Below are positions 1 to 9,100 of a DNA stretch of 64,000 nucleotides, piece after piece. The stretch spans positions 124,001 through 188,000 of the forward strand of contig CAZNPL010000005.1 in assembly GCA_964574815.1 (NCBI GenBank), read 5' to 3'. The position numbers and the translations under genes were made by a program. Positions within the stretch are counted from its first letter, which is position 1; each line of letters begins with the position of its first letter. The notes under the pieces were generated by a model that ran no database searches, was not told the DNA's origin, and saw only the letters and a list, made by a program, of their open reading frames with translations. Source of the stretch: CAZNPL01 sp964574815. GTDB lineage: Bacteria; Planctomycetota; Phycisphaerae; UBA1845.

Positions 1-91
1 ACTTGCAGGACGTGCTTGGTCTGCAATGCGCCGGCTCTTCGGACCGAATCACCAAATCGAAGAGAGGGATAGGAAGGGGGCGCTTGACTCG

Positions 92-136
92 AGAGGCTGA
101 AGCCTCTGGCAACCAACACGCGCCCTCCGGGCGAGA
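92..136. repeat. REP-like hairpin unit, left copy
   Basis: The perfect hairpin AGAGGC-TGAA-GCCTCT (92-107) is followed by GGCAACCAAC and a short GCCC-TCC-GGGC hairpin. The same arrangement recurs at 978-1024 on the other side of the Y1 transposase gene, with different stem bases but the same TGAA loop and the same downstream GGCAAC...CCCTCCGGGCGAGA segment. This is the layout of REP sequences around a REP-associated transposase. Confidence 0.6.
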
Positions 137-174
137 GAAGTCGCACGGCTTGGGGAGGATATCGCGGTCGAATC

Positions 175-627
175 ATGCCCAGCGCATATACCCAGAACTT
201 CTACCACGCCGTCTTCAGCACCACACTGCGCGCGGGTTTGATTACACCCGAGATGGAATCGCGGCTTTATCCCTTTATCGGTGGTATCATCCGCGATCTG
301 CGCTGCACACTCCTGGCGATCAACGGGATGCCAGACCACGTTCACGTTCTGGTCCGCTATCGTCCGGACCTGTCGCATTCGTCGCTGTTGCAGCAGATCA
401 AAGCCAGATCATCCAAGTGGATTAACGAGACGTTCTTGGAGCGTGGACGTTTTGCATGGCAAGAGGGCTATGGTGGCTTCACTGTCAGCAGGTCCGTTCT
501 GCCGCAGGTGGAGGACTACATCGCCCGACAAAAAGAACACCACAAGCGCCAGGACTTCAGGTCAGAATTCCTGGCGCTGCTGCGGAGGCATGGAATCCCG
601 TTTGATGAGAACGAGGTTTTAAGATGA
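175..627 (+). CDS. REP-associated tyrosine transposase (Y1/HUH, IS200-like)
   Basis: A 150-residue protein of the Y1 (HUH) transposase family that cleaves single-stranded DNA through a tyrosine. It shows the family opening (YHAVFST), the HUH metal motif in MPDHVHVLV around residue 61, and the segment WQEGYGGFTVS near residue 97, where this family has its catalytic Tyr. About 150 residues is normal for the family. No partner tnpB or IS-type ends are visible. It instead sits between two similar hairpin units (92-136 and 978-1024), which supports a domesticated REP-associated role (RAYT) over a mobile IS200. No strong ribosome-binding site is seen before the ATG. Confidence 0.8.
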   Translation: MPSAYTQNFYHAVFSTTLRAGLITPEMESRLYPFIGGIIRDLRCTLLAINGMPDHVHVLVRYRPDLSHSSLLQQIKARSSKWINETFLERGRFAWQEGYGGFTVSRSVLPQVEDYIARQKEHHKRQDFRSEFLALLRRHGIPFDENEVLR

Positions 628-830
628 GCTTTGGCCGCTCTTCAGGCGGAGCGGGAACACAAGAAACCACCCCGTGTTTCGAGGCTCAGAGGGCCGGCAG
701 TAGCCTCTGTCGGCGAGCGGAAATGTATGTCCCCGCCAAATGAGGAGGCTAATGCACCTGCTTGGAGCAAAGGAATAATGACGCCCCCGAGGGTGGAGCG
801 TGGCTCCGCCCGGAGGGCGGGCGATCTTAG

Positions 831-850
831 CCAGGGACTTCAGTCCCTGG
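831..850. repeat. Perfect hairpin with TTCA (TGAA-type) loop
   Basis: CCAGGGAC-TTCA-GTCCCTGG is a perfect 8-bp stem. On the opposite strand the loop reads TGAA, as in the hairpins at 92, 978 and 33372. It therefore belongs to the same dispersed hairpin family, in the opposite orientation to the 978 copy. Confidence 0.6.
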
Positions 851-977
851 AAAAAGGATGAAGAGCAACACCCGCTTCTTTCCTTCGCTTTCGCCCGGAG
901 GGCGAACCCAGTGTTATACGTGCGCGTCGTCGGCCCTCCGGGCCAAAGAACAAAAGAGAATTCGGAGGGGCTTCACG

Positions 978-1024
978 CCAGGGGTTGAAACCCCTGGCAA
1001 CGAACGCACGCCCTCCGGGCGAGA
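978..1024. repeat. REP-like hairpin unit, right copy
   Basis: CCAGGGGT-TGAA-ACCCCTGG (978-997) is followed by GGCAACGAACGCACGCCCTCCGGGCGAGA, here described in parts: a GGCAAC linker and then a GCCC-TCC-GGGC hairpin. It matches the unit at 92-136 in order and in linker sequence, while the stem bases differ in a compensated way. Confidence 0.6.
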
Positions 1025-1143
1025 AGAGGCGCGCACGCGTTGCGGGCGAGGCGCCGAATGTAAACGCTACGGGTGGTGAAGCTAACACACGACGGGGGGG
1101 ACTCGGATCAAGCGCCCAGTGCGGCGTGCGAGGCGAGAGACTC

Positions 1144-1911
1144 TTGCGAGCACAATCTTTCAACATTCGCGAGATCGTCGCGATGCTCGAAGGGGCTTAC
1201 GGTGCTCGGCCCTGGCAGCGGCATCGGGGCGGGGTCGATGAGCTGGTTCAGACGATTCTTTCGCAGCACACCAGCGATGCGAACTCGGCCGCGGCTTTTG
1301 CGAGTCTGAAGAAGCGTTTTCCGCGATGGGAGATGCTGCTGCGGGCGCGCGTCGATACGATCGAACGGGCTATTCGATCGGCGGGACTTTCTCGGATGAA
1401 AGCGCCGCGCATCAAGAACGCGTTGCGCCGGATCGAGAACGACAACGGTCGGCTTTCGCTCGACTTCCTCGAATCCATGCCGCTGGACGAGGCCAAGTCC
1501 TACCTCGAATCGTTCGATGGGGTGGGACCGAAAACGGCGGCGTGCATTCTGATGTTCTGCTACAACCGACCGGCGCTGCCGGTTGATACGCACGTGCACC
1601 GGGTGGCCGGGCGGCTGGGGCTGATTTCCGAGGATTGCGCGGCCGGTCCCGCTCATGCGGCGCTCGAGCTCCTCTGTCCTCTGGAACTCGTCTATCCGCT
1701 TCACCTGCTGCTGGTGGAACACGGGCGCAAGGTGTGTCGGGCGCGCCAGCCGCTTTGTTCCCAATGCGTGCTCGCGACGGTCTGCCCTGCCTTTGCCAGC
1801 GGTCGTTCCATGGAGCGCGGTACGGGGGGCGCGCCTCGGCGGAATGTGCGCGGCGCGAAAAGACGAAGCGGAAACGGCAAAGGAAGAAGAAAAAAACGTT
1901 TAAACGCTTGA
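1144..1911 (+). CDS. nth: Endonuclease III-like DNA glycosylase/AP lyase
   Basis: A base-excision repair enzyme of the HhH-GPD family. With a TTG start at 1144 (AGGCGAG about 10 bases upstream) it is 255 residues. The helix-hairpin-helix reads FDGVGPKTAA with the catalytic Lys at residue 130. The catalytic Asp is D148 in VDTHVHR, giving the same 18-residue spacing as E. coli K120/D138. Four cysteines C198-x6-C205-x2-C208-x5-C214 form the 4Fe-4S loop. Keeping the lysine argues for a bifunctional glycosylase/lyase. ATG at 1183 is an alternative start but would cut into the first helix. After residue 220 there is an Arg/Lys-rich tail that is not part of the core family. Confidence 0.85.
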   Translation: MRAQSFNIREIVAMLEGAYGARPWQRHRGGVDELVQTILSQHTSDANSAAAFASLKKRFPRWEMLLRARVDTIERAIRSAGLSRMKAPRIKNALRRIENDNGRLSLDFLESMPLDEAKSYLESFDGVGPKTAACILMFCYNRPALPVDTHVHRVAGRLGLISEDCAAGPAHAALELLCPLELVYPLHLLLVEHGRKVCRARQPLCSQCVLATVCPAFASGRSMERGTGGAPRRNVRGAKRRSGNGKGRRKKRLNA

Positions 1912-1935
1912 CATGAATGAACGATGGTGTATATT
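1908..1935 (+). promoter_or_regulatory. Sigma-70 type promoter for an unidentified RNA
   Basis: The -35 TTGACA (1908-1913) and -10 TATATT (1930-1935) are separated by 16 bp, overlapping the end of nth. No protein gene follows closely. The next clear signal is a strong terminator at 2154-2197. Confidence 0.65.
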
Positions 1936-1941
1936 GCTCGG

Positions 1942-2198
1942 TAAGTTGTGATTCTTTTCGTTCGAGATACTGAGTCAACGTCAATTATGCTGATGGGAAC
2001 GGAAAATAAACACGGCGGCGAGTTCTTAGGGGGCGAGCAAGCCCTTTGTGCCGCCCTATGCCGCACCGGCGTTGTGACTGCAACGTGCACCGACGGTGGA
2101 TGTGCGCCCTATAGAATCGGACGGCCTCCCGGATAGCTTTGGTTTGAACCACCAAGCCCCGAAGGCGCCGATCGGCAGGGCCTTCGGGGCTTTTTTTG
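1942..2198 (+). ncRNA. Putative structured non-coding RNA, family unknown
   Basis: The region from the predicted start about 6 bases after TATATT to the terminator T-run is roughly 255 nt. It has several local hairpins: GGGC-GAGCAA-GCCC near 2030, CGTTG-TGACTG-CAACG near 2070, and GCACC...GGTG just after. A short frame is open through it but has no ribosome-binding site or recognisable protein. I compared it by eye with RNase P RNA, tmRNA and SRP RNA and found none of their signature segments. The size would suit 6S RNA, but I could not establish the fold. The promoter, length and terminator are seen; the RNA gene is inferred. Confidence 0.45.
2154..2197 (+). terminator. Rho-independent terminator
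   Basis: A 13-bp perfect stem, AAGCCCCGAAGGC (2154-2166) with GCCTTCGGGGCTT (2180-2192), is followed by a run of T through 2197. It ends the RNA unit that starts at the 1908 promoter. Confidence 0.85.
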
Positions 2199-2390
2199 TC
2201 GACTCGTGCTGCGGCCGAGTGGATGCGGGGATGGTGCGCGCTCAAGCGACGCGAGTGGCCATGGAGGCGCACTGACGAATGCGTGATGAACGAGTTTGAC
2301 TGGTCGGTGTCGGCCGGCGGCGCAGGCGTCTGTTTGTGGATTGTACGCTCTGCGTTCCGTGAACGGCTTCAGAACGACATCGACTGTGTC

Positions 2391-2462
2391 GCGTCTGTAG
2401 CTCAGTCGGCAGAGCACACGGCTGTTAACCGTGGAGCGCGGGTTCGAGTCCCGCCGGACTCC
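2391..2462 (+). tRNA. tRNA-Asn (GTT)
   Basis: D-arm GCTC...GAGC, anticodon stem CACGG/CCGTG with loop CTGTTAA (anticodon GTT), a 4-nt variable loop, and T-arm GCGGG-TTCGAGT-CCCGC are all intact. The acceptor GCGTCTG/CGGACTC pairs with one C-T mismatch at the second pair and one G-T pair. The discriminator reads C, and CCA is not encoded in the usual place. The body is convincing. The imperfect acceptor could mean a degenerating copy. Confidence 0.75.
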
Positions 2463-3121
2463 CAGGCAAGAGCTGCGCGAAGCGCCCTTCTGAGTTGACG
2501 CGGGGCGGCGAAAGCCGTCCCCACCGGCCTGCCGGAGACGGCAACGACGGTTCCGGTCGGTTCCCGGTGGCTGTTGATGGGGCGCCGTGCGGCGTCCGTG
2601 ACAGCCACGGGGACACCGTAAACGCGGCCTTGAGATCGGGTGGATACCGTTGCGTCGGACCGTGGCTGAGGCGCTGGTGGGGTGCAAGGCGGACTCGGGG
2701 CGCACTGGCGACCAAGCCGCCAGTCGTACCCGGTCGCCACGCTGGCGGATCCGCGTGAGGCGGACCAGTGGGCCCCACTTTCGTCGAATGTGCACGGCGG
2801 CGATGCGACTGAAGCCCGGTCCCGCCGGCAGTGCGGGATCGGATCGGTTGAGTGCTGCTCCGGCTGGCCTATTTGTGAGAGCCGTTGCTTGTTTACGGGT
2901 GGTTAAGGACGCGTATGAGGGTGGTACCCGGCTAAGCGCAATCGCTCCCTTACGGTCGCGGCTCGGAAAGGGCAGTGGTTAAATATGCGTATGAGGGTGG
3001 TACCTGGCTAACTGCAATCGCTCCCTTACGGTCGCGGCTCGGAAAGGGCAGCGTCCTTACGGAGCTATACGACAACGGTGCCGTCAGCGCGACACACTAC
3101 TTTTGAGAGGAGGTGAGGCGG
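2463..3121. other. Intergenic, repeats only
   Basis: No protein gene is recognised. Around 2744-2774 a segment CTGGCGGATCC...GCGGACCAGTGG resembles one at 6022-6050 (after rtcA). The last part is the 76-bp tandem duplication listed separately. The AGGAGG before the slipin lies at the right edge. Confidence 0.5.
2911..3051. repeat. 76-bp tandem duplication
   Basis: Two head-to-tail copies begin at GCGTATGAGGGTGGTAC (2911 and 2987) and run to CGGCTCGGAAAGGGCAG. They differ at only a few positions. Each copy contains the arms CGCTCCCTTACGG and CGGCTCGGAAAGGG. The duplication lies immediately upstream of the slipin gene. Confidence 0.8.
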
Positions 3122-4255
3122 ATGTTCGGATTGGTTCGTATTCGAAAGCATGAGCGAGGACTGTGGTTCCGTCATGGTGACTTCCATGGGCTGTTGGAGC
3201 CGGGCAAGTATCGTTTGTGGAGCCGGCTGTGGAGCCGGGTGCGTGACCGCGTCGAGATTATGGACACGCTGCACACGCGCTTCGAGCATCCGCTGGCCGA
3301 CGTTCTGGTGACCCAGCCGGCGCTGCAGCGCGAGCTGACGGTCGTGGACCTTTCCGACCATGAGCGGGCGATCGTCTGGAAGGACGATCGGATCGCCTGC
3401 GTGCTCGGTCCGGGAAGGCATGCGTTCTGGAAGACGCCGTACGCGTTGACGGTCGAGCGGTTCGACGTGGACGCGTTCGAGTTCGAGCACCCGCGGGTCG
3501 AGGCGATCCTGGCGCACCCGGACGCGGCGAAGTGGCTGGGTGGGCTGGACATCGAAGCCCATGAGGAGGTCGTGCTGTTCCGCGACGGTCAGCCGACGCG
3601 CGTGCTGAGCCAGGGACGGTACGTCTACTGGAAGGGCGCCGGCCGCGTGACCTGGAAGGTGATCGATCGGCGCGAGCAGATCGCCGACGTCTCGGGCCAG
3701 GAGATCATGACCCGGGACAAGGTGACGCTGCGGATCAACCTGGTCGTGACGTACCAGGTGCGCGACGCCATGAAGGCCGTAAGTGTGGTTCAAGATCACG
3801 CCCAGGCACTGTACCGCGAGGCGCAGTTGGTGCTGCGTGCGGCCGTCGGGTCGCGGGCGCTGGAGGCGCTGTTGACCGACAAGGCGGCCGTCGGGGCCGA
3901 GGTGGCCGAGGGTCTGACCGCCCGGGCGGCCGAGTTCGGGGTCGTGGTTCGAGGCGTCGGGTTGCGAGACATCATCCTGCCCGGCGAGATGAAGACGATC
4001 CTGAACCAGGTCATCGAAGCGGAGAAGCAGGCCGAGGCCAACCTAATCCGTCGCCGGGAGGAAACGGCGGCGGCCCGAAGTCAGGCCAACACGGCCCGGT
4101 TGCTGGCGGAGAACCCGGCGCTGGCCCGGATGAAGGAACTGGAGGCTCTGGCGGAGATCCTCTCCGGCACGCGGACGACGTTCGTGTTCGGAAGCGGCGA
4201 CCTGGCGACCCAGGTCCGCGGGCTGGTCGCATCGGAAGGCGATGAGCCGGGCTGA
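3122..4255 (+). CDS. Slipin-like SPFH/Band 7 protein
   Basis: A 377-residue protein of the stomatin/prohibitin (SPFH) superfamily, which assembles on membranes and often organises proteases or channels. Three successive N-terminal segments repeat one pattern (HERGLWFRHGD, HERAIVWKDDR, HEEVVLFRDGQ, each followed by a glycine turn). The Band 7 core is then EIMTRDKVTLRINLVVTYQV around residue 200. The C-terminal half is an Ala/Glu/Arg-rich helix typical of the family. ATG 3122 has GAGGAGG at good spacing; GTG 3113 overlaps that site. No clear N-terminal membrane helix is seen. The neighbours are an ATPase fragment and rtcA on the same strand, hinting at an RNA-repair or stress locus (inference). 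Confidence 0.8.
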   Translation: MFGLVRIRKHERGLWFRHGDFHGLLEPGKYRLWSRLWSRVRDRVEIMDTLHTRFEHPLADVLVTQPALQRELTVVDLSDHERAIVWKDDRIACVLGPGRHAFWKTPYALTVERFDVDAFEFEHPRVEAILAHPDAAKWLGGLDIEAHEEVVLFRDGQPTRVLSQGRYVYWKGAGRVTWKVIDRREQIADVSGQEIMTRDKVTLRINLVVTYQVRDAMKAVSVVQDHAQALYREAQLVLRAAVGSRALEALLTDKAAVGAEVAEGLTARAAEFGVVVRGVGLRDIILPGEMKTILNQVIEAEKQAEANLIRRREETAAARSQANTARLLAENPALARMKELEALAEILSGTRTTFVFGSGDLATQVRGLVASEGDEPG

Positions 4256-4414
4256 CGCAATCGTTGTGAGTTGACGGACGAGGCGGCATCCGACCGCGCC
4301 AAGCGGCGGATGCCTCCCCCGGTGGCGGACTTGACGAAAACGCAATATCAGATGTTCACACTTTGAATGCGCGGGCGACTTCGCAGGAGGCGAGCGCGCT
4401 GGATCAATAGAACC

Positions 4415-4792
4415 ATGACCTCTTCAATCCGACCCATGAAGGCGCTTCGGCGCTGGGTCGAGCGAAACCTGAGCGCACTGGCGAAAGCCGGTCGGCTTGA
4501 CCGGGCGTTCGAGGTCGACGGCGCGATTCACGACGTCAGCGAAGTGCTGGCGGCGGGCAGGATCCCGATCCTGACCGGTGACGCCGGCATTGGCAAGACG
4601 ACGATCGAACGCTACGCGGCCACGGCGTTGGCGGATACGATCGTCCGTGTGAATCCGCCTGCCGGCTCGCGTATCAAGCTGGTGGTGCGGGGCCGCTCGA
4701 TTAGGGCGGACGTTGTGCGAGGGGCCGGTATGGTTGTCCGGTCCCTGCCGCAACGTGCGGCGCCGCGCCGGGAGCCGACGCAGGTGGCGTGA
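4415..4792 (+). pseudogene. Truncated P-loop ATPase (ClpA/B-like N-terminal fragment)
   Basis: A 125-residue frame from ATG 4415 carries EVLAAGRIPILTGDAGIGKT, a Walker A context typical of Clp-type AAA+ ATPases. No Walker B, sensor or arginine finger follows. After about residue 85 the sequence becomes Arg-rich and unrelated. It looks like the beginning of an AAA+ gene whose remainder was lost. It sits between a slipin and rtcA, so an intact form might have acted with them; that is inference. It could alternatively be a short expressed protein. Confidence 0.5.
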
Positions 4793-4966
4793 CTTGCCGG
4801 GTGGCGAGCGGTGCGTTCGTAGAGCTTGAGCCGGGCGGACTGTCCGTTGACACTCGCGGTGCTGATCCGCCGACGCGTTCGATGAGTGCGCGGCGCGGTC
4901 GTTACTGCGTTTTCAATGCAGCGGGTACGTTCTTCCGCATACCCGGCCGGAGTCTGTGAGACGGCC

Positions 4967-5986
4967 ATGATCAGCATTGACGGTTCACAAGGTGAGGGCG
5001 GCGGGCAGATCCTGCGGACGGCGCTTTCCCTTTCGCTCGTGACGGGGCGGGCATTCGAGATCTTCCGGATTCGCGCGGGGCGCAAAAATCCTGGGTTGGC
5101 GCGCCAGCATCTCACGTCGGTGACGGCCGCGGCCGAGATCGGGCGGGCAGAGTTCGTCGGAGCGGCAATCGGCTCGGACAAACTGCGGTTCACGCCCGGC
5201 AGGCCTGCCCCGGGGCGGTACCACTTTACCGTGGGAACGGCAGGGAGCACCGGGCTGGTTTTGCAGACGATTCTGCCCGCCCTGATTACCGCGGACAGGG
5301 AGTCGTCCGTCACGCTCGAAGGCGGCACGCATAATCCGTTCGCGCCTCCGTTCGACTTTCTGGCTCGCAGCTTTCTGCCCTTGCTGAATCAGATGGGGCC
5401 AAAAGTGGAGGCGACGCTCGTGCGTCCGGGGTTCTTCCCGGCTGGGGGCGGTCGCGTCGAGGTGGAGGTCAAGCCTGCGGCGTCGCTGCGGGGATGTGAA
5501 CTGATGGATCGAGGGCCGGTACGCCATCAGAGTGCGACCGTGCTGCTTGCGCGGCTGCCGCATCACATCGCAGAGCGCGAGGCGAACGTGATCCGAGCCG
5601 AGTTGCGGTGGCCTGAGGAGTACGTCGCGATTGAGTCGGTTGAATCGTCCGCGGGTCCGGGCAACGCGGTGATGATCGACGTCGCGTCGGATCATGTGAC
5701 CGAGGTGTTCGCGGCGTTCGGTCGTCGTGGGGTGAAAGCGGAGGTCGTGGCGCGGGAGGCGGTTCGGGCGGCGCGGGCGTACCTCGATGCGGAGGTGCCG
5801 GTCGGCGAGCACTTGGCCGATCAGCTCCTGCTGCCGCTGGCGCTGGCCGGTGGCGGCGGGTTTCGGACACATGTTTGGTCGGAGCACGCGGAAACGAACG
5901 CGCAGGTGATCGGGATGTTTCTGGACGTGGCGGTTGCGACGGATCGGGCTTCCAACGGATCATTGAATGTGCGTGTTGGATCGTGA
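4967..5986 (+). CDS. rtcA: RNA 3'-terminal phosphate cyclase
   Basis: A 339-residue enzyme that uses ATP to convert RNA 3'-phosphates to 2',3'-cyclic phosphates. It begins with the family signature SIDGSQGEGGGQILRTALS. It continues with RAGRKNPGLARQHLTS, GTAGSTGLVLQTILPA and the PGFFPAGGG motif near residue 147. The C-terminal LADQLLLPLALAGGG is followed by SEHAETN, whose His matches the nucleotidylated histidine of E. coli RtcA. Length is normal. Start ATG 4967 directly precedes the conserved first strand. No rtcB ligase or rtcR regulator is in the window. A slipin and an ATPase remnant lie upstream on the same strand. Confidence 0.92.
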   Translation: MISIDGSQGEGGGQILRTALSLSLVTGRAFEIFRIRAGRKNPGLARQHLTSVTAAAEIGRAEFVGAAIGSDKLRFTPGRPAPGRYHFTVGTAGSTGLVLQTILPALITADRESSVTLEGGTHNPFAPPFDFLARSFLPLLNQMGPKVEATLVRPGFFPAGGGRVEVEVKPAASLRGCELMDRGPVRHQSATVLLARLPHHIAEREANVIRAELRWPEEYVAIESVESSAGPGNAVMIDVASDHVTEVFAAFGRRGVKAEVVAREAVRAARAYLDAEVPVGEHLADQLLLPLALAGGGGFRTHVWSEHAETNAQVIGMFLDVAVATDRASNGSLNVRVGS

Positions 5987-6073
5987 CCTGGAGTCGTCGC
6001 TTGGCAACTGACTCGAGCACTGGCGGATCCCCCTGAAGCGGACCAGTAGCACCCGGCGGACCGCGAACGAGAA

Positions 6074-6108
6074 AGGGAGCGGGGTGGCTGGTGGCCTCCC
6101 CGCTCCCT
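6074..6108 (-). terminator. Terminator between rtcA and the protease
   Basis: A perfect 11-bp stem (AGGGAGCGGGG 6074-6084 with CCCCGCTCCCT 6098-6108) lies between two converging genes. Read on the minus strand the hairpin is followed by TTTCTCGTT, so it best serves the protease gene. There is no T-run on the plus side. Confidence 0.6.
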
Positions 6109-6168
6109 GTTCGTGATTATCCTGGTTCAGCAGAAAACCTGTCGCGTGCAACACGCGTCAGGCCTGCG

Positions 6169-9100
6169 TTACCAGCAGAACCCCCACCGCAAGCAGTTGC
6201 CTGAGCAGCAGTCCGAATCCTGCGAGCACGAACCCCACCGCGGCACGCATGAGCTCTCGCAGGTGTCGGTGGTCTCGTTGCAGGTCTCGCCGGTAGCACA
6301 CGGATCGCCGGTGCTGCTGCAATCGTTGATTGCGTCGCAGTACTCGGTGCCGTCGCAGAATAGCCCGTTGTCGGGGCAATATGCGTCGTTCGCGATGTTG
6401 TCGCACGAATCAGTCGACTCATTACACGAGTCGTCCGTGCAGCCGACGCCGTCATTACAGTCGACCGCCGTGCCGGCCTGGCAATCGTTGACCGCATCGC
6501 ACCACTCGGCGCCGTTGCAGTACTGACCGTCGTCGCAGTTGGCGTCGTTGGCGATGTTGTCGCACGAATCGGTCGATTCGTTGCACGAGTCGTCCGTGCA
6601 ACCGACGCCGTCGTTGCAATCGACGGCCGTGCCGGCCTGGCAATCGCTGACCGCATCGCACCACTCGACACCGTTGCAGTACTGCCCGTCGTCGCAGTTG
6701 GCGTCGTTGGCGACATTGTCGCATGAGTCGGTCGTTTCGTTGCACGAGTCATCCGTGCAGCCGACGCCGTCGCTGCAATCGACGGCGCTACCGGGCTGGC
6801 AGACGCCGAGGGCGTCGCAGGTCTCGGCACCGTTGCAGTAAAGTCCGTCGTCGCAATCGGCGTTGTCGGAGCATTCGACGCAGACGTCGTTCACCTCGTC
6901 GCAGCCGAAGAAACCGACGCACGGGTCAATGCCGGCCTGGCAGCCGAGTAGTGCATCGCACGTCTCCGCGCCGTCACAGAACTCGCCGTTGTCGCAGTAG
7001 GCATCGTTGGCGACGTTATCGCATGAATCGGTCGTCTCGTTGCACGAGTCGTCCGTGCACGCGACGCCGTCGTTGCAATCGACCGCCGTTCCGGCCTGGC
7101 AGTCCGACAGGGCATCGCACCATTCGTCGCCGTTGCAATAAAGCCCGTCGGCGCAATTGGCGTCGTTGGCGATGTTGTCGCACGAATCGGTGGACTCGTT
7201 ACAGGAGTCGTCCGTGCACACGACCCCGTCGCTGCAATCGACCGGGGTTCCCGCAACGCAGCTACCGCTTACGCAATCCTCCGCACCGTTGCACCACAGT
7301 CCGTCGTCACAGTCGGCCGGTGTCGTGCACTCCGGCGCCGAGGGGTAAACCAACGCCGTCTCGAACACGACGTAACCGACCTGCTCGGTGGTGTGGTTGC
7401 GCTCCGTGTCGGCGATCTGATCCTCGTCGATGACGAGGTCCAGTGTCGTCGTCGTGGTCGGCGAGGCGCCGTAGGTGTACGACCAGCCGCCGTTGCCTCC
7501 GTCGACACCCGCCATCGTGGTGATAGCAACTTGTGGGGCGGAAGCGAAGGCCGTGTTGTACGTGTACGTGTATGGCGGAGCGTTGGTGACTCCGGCCACC
7601 GTGTCCGCGCCCAGAGCGGCTTCGAAGGCAATGCCGCCGATAGTGCCGTGGCCGGCCTCGAAAACAATGAAGCCGACGGTCTCATCGGCGCGAGTCACCA
7701 GCGTGTCCTCGCAGACGGTCTTGCCGGTCTTCAGGTCCGTCGCCACGGGTGGGTTCGCCCGCGCGGTTCCCTGGCACCAGAAAACCGACCACTCGGCGTC
7801 GTTGGTACTCATCACCTGACCGAGCACCACCGGGCTGGTATAGCTCTGCAGATAGCTCTGCGCCTCACCAACCCAGCTATTGTTCTCGTCGGTGACGGTG
7901 GACAGGTAGGACTGGGCCTCGACGTTCACGCCGTCGATGGTCCAGTTACCCTCTTCAACGACCAAGTAATGGACCGTCTCGGCCGCGACGCCCCCGCCGG
8001 CCGGATTCTGCAGGTAGACATCGAAACTCGAGGCCCCGACGTTGGTTACCCGCGGTACGACCGGGACGGTGTTGTTGCTGTACTGCACCGAGCAGACCAC
8101 GACCGGACTGACGTACGTGTTGCTCAGAGGCACGGTGACGGCGGTGCCGCCGACGGTGACCCAGTCGGCCTCGAGCTGGGCCGTCGGGCCACCGGTGCAT
8201 TGATCGTTAACCTCATCGCAGTCCAGCCCCGGGCACGGATCGGTTCCGGCCTGGCAGCCGAGGAGCGGATCACAGGTCTCCGCGCCGTTGCAGAACTGGC
8301 CGTCGTCGCAGAGGCCGTCATCGGGCGTGTTGTCGCAGGAGTCCGTGGTTTCGTTGCACGCATCGACCGTGCACGCCACGCCGTCGTTGCAATCGACGGC
8401 CGTGCCGGCCTGGCAGTCGTTGACCGCATCGCACCACTCGGCGCCGTTGCAGTACTGCCCGTCGTCGCAATTGGCGTCGTTGGCAACGTTGTCGCATGAA
8501 TCGGTGGTCTCGTTGCAGGAATCGTCCGTGCAGCCGACGCCGTCGTTGCAATCGACCGCCGTGCCGGGCTGGCAGGTTCCGTCGACGCAGGTCTCGGCCC
8601 CGTTGCAGAACAGGCCGTCGTCGCAGTCGCTGTTGAACTCGCAGTCGTAACAGAAGTCGCCGTCCTCGTCGCAGAGCTGGCCGGGACAGGGATCGCTGCC
8701 GGCCTGGCAGTCCAGCGCCGGATCGCACGTCTCCGCGCCGTTGCACCAGAGGCCGTCATCGCAGTTGGCATCGTTGGCGACGTTGTCACACGAATCGGTG
8801 GATTCGTTGCAGGAGTCGTCCGTGCAGCCGACGCCGTCGTTGCAATCCACGGCCGTACCCGCCTGGCAGTCAAGCACGGAGTCGCACGTTTCCGCGCCGT
8901 CGCAGTACAGCCCGTTGTCGCAATTGGCGTCGTTGGCGACGTTGTCGCAGGAGTCGGTGGACTCGTTGCAGGAGTCGTCGGTGCAGGCGACGCCGTCGTT
9001 GCAATCGGGCGCCGTGCCAGCCTGGCAGCCCAGGGTGGCGTTGCAGGTTTCCGCGCCGTCGCACCACAGGCCGTTGTCGCAATTGGCGTCATTCGGAATG

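Larger units (their letters stand above)
628..1143. other. Intergenic, REP-like hairpins only
   Basis: No credible gene. The stretch holds short GC-rich inverted repeats of the type CCCGGAGGGC / GCCCTCCGGGC and two larger hairpins listed separately (831-850, 978-997). The reading frame of the next gene is open upstream to 985, but that extension encodes the repeat sequence and was left out. Confidence 0.6.

Noticed and set aside
985..1143. N-terminal extension of endonuclease III
   Set aside because: It would translate the REP-like hairpins; the family starts near the IREIVAML helix, and a better start exists at 1144.
1942..2198. tmRNA, RNase P RNA or SRP RNA
   Set aside because: None of the signature segments (tRNA-like T-arm with CCA end, P4 helix sequences, GGAA tetraloop domain) could be found by eye.
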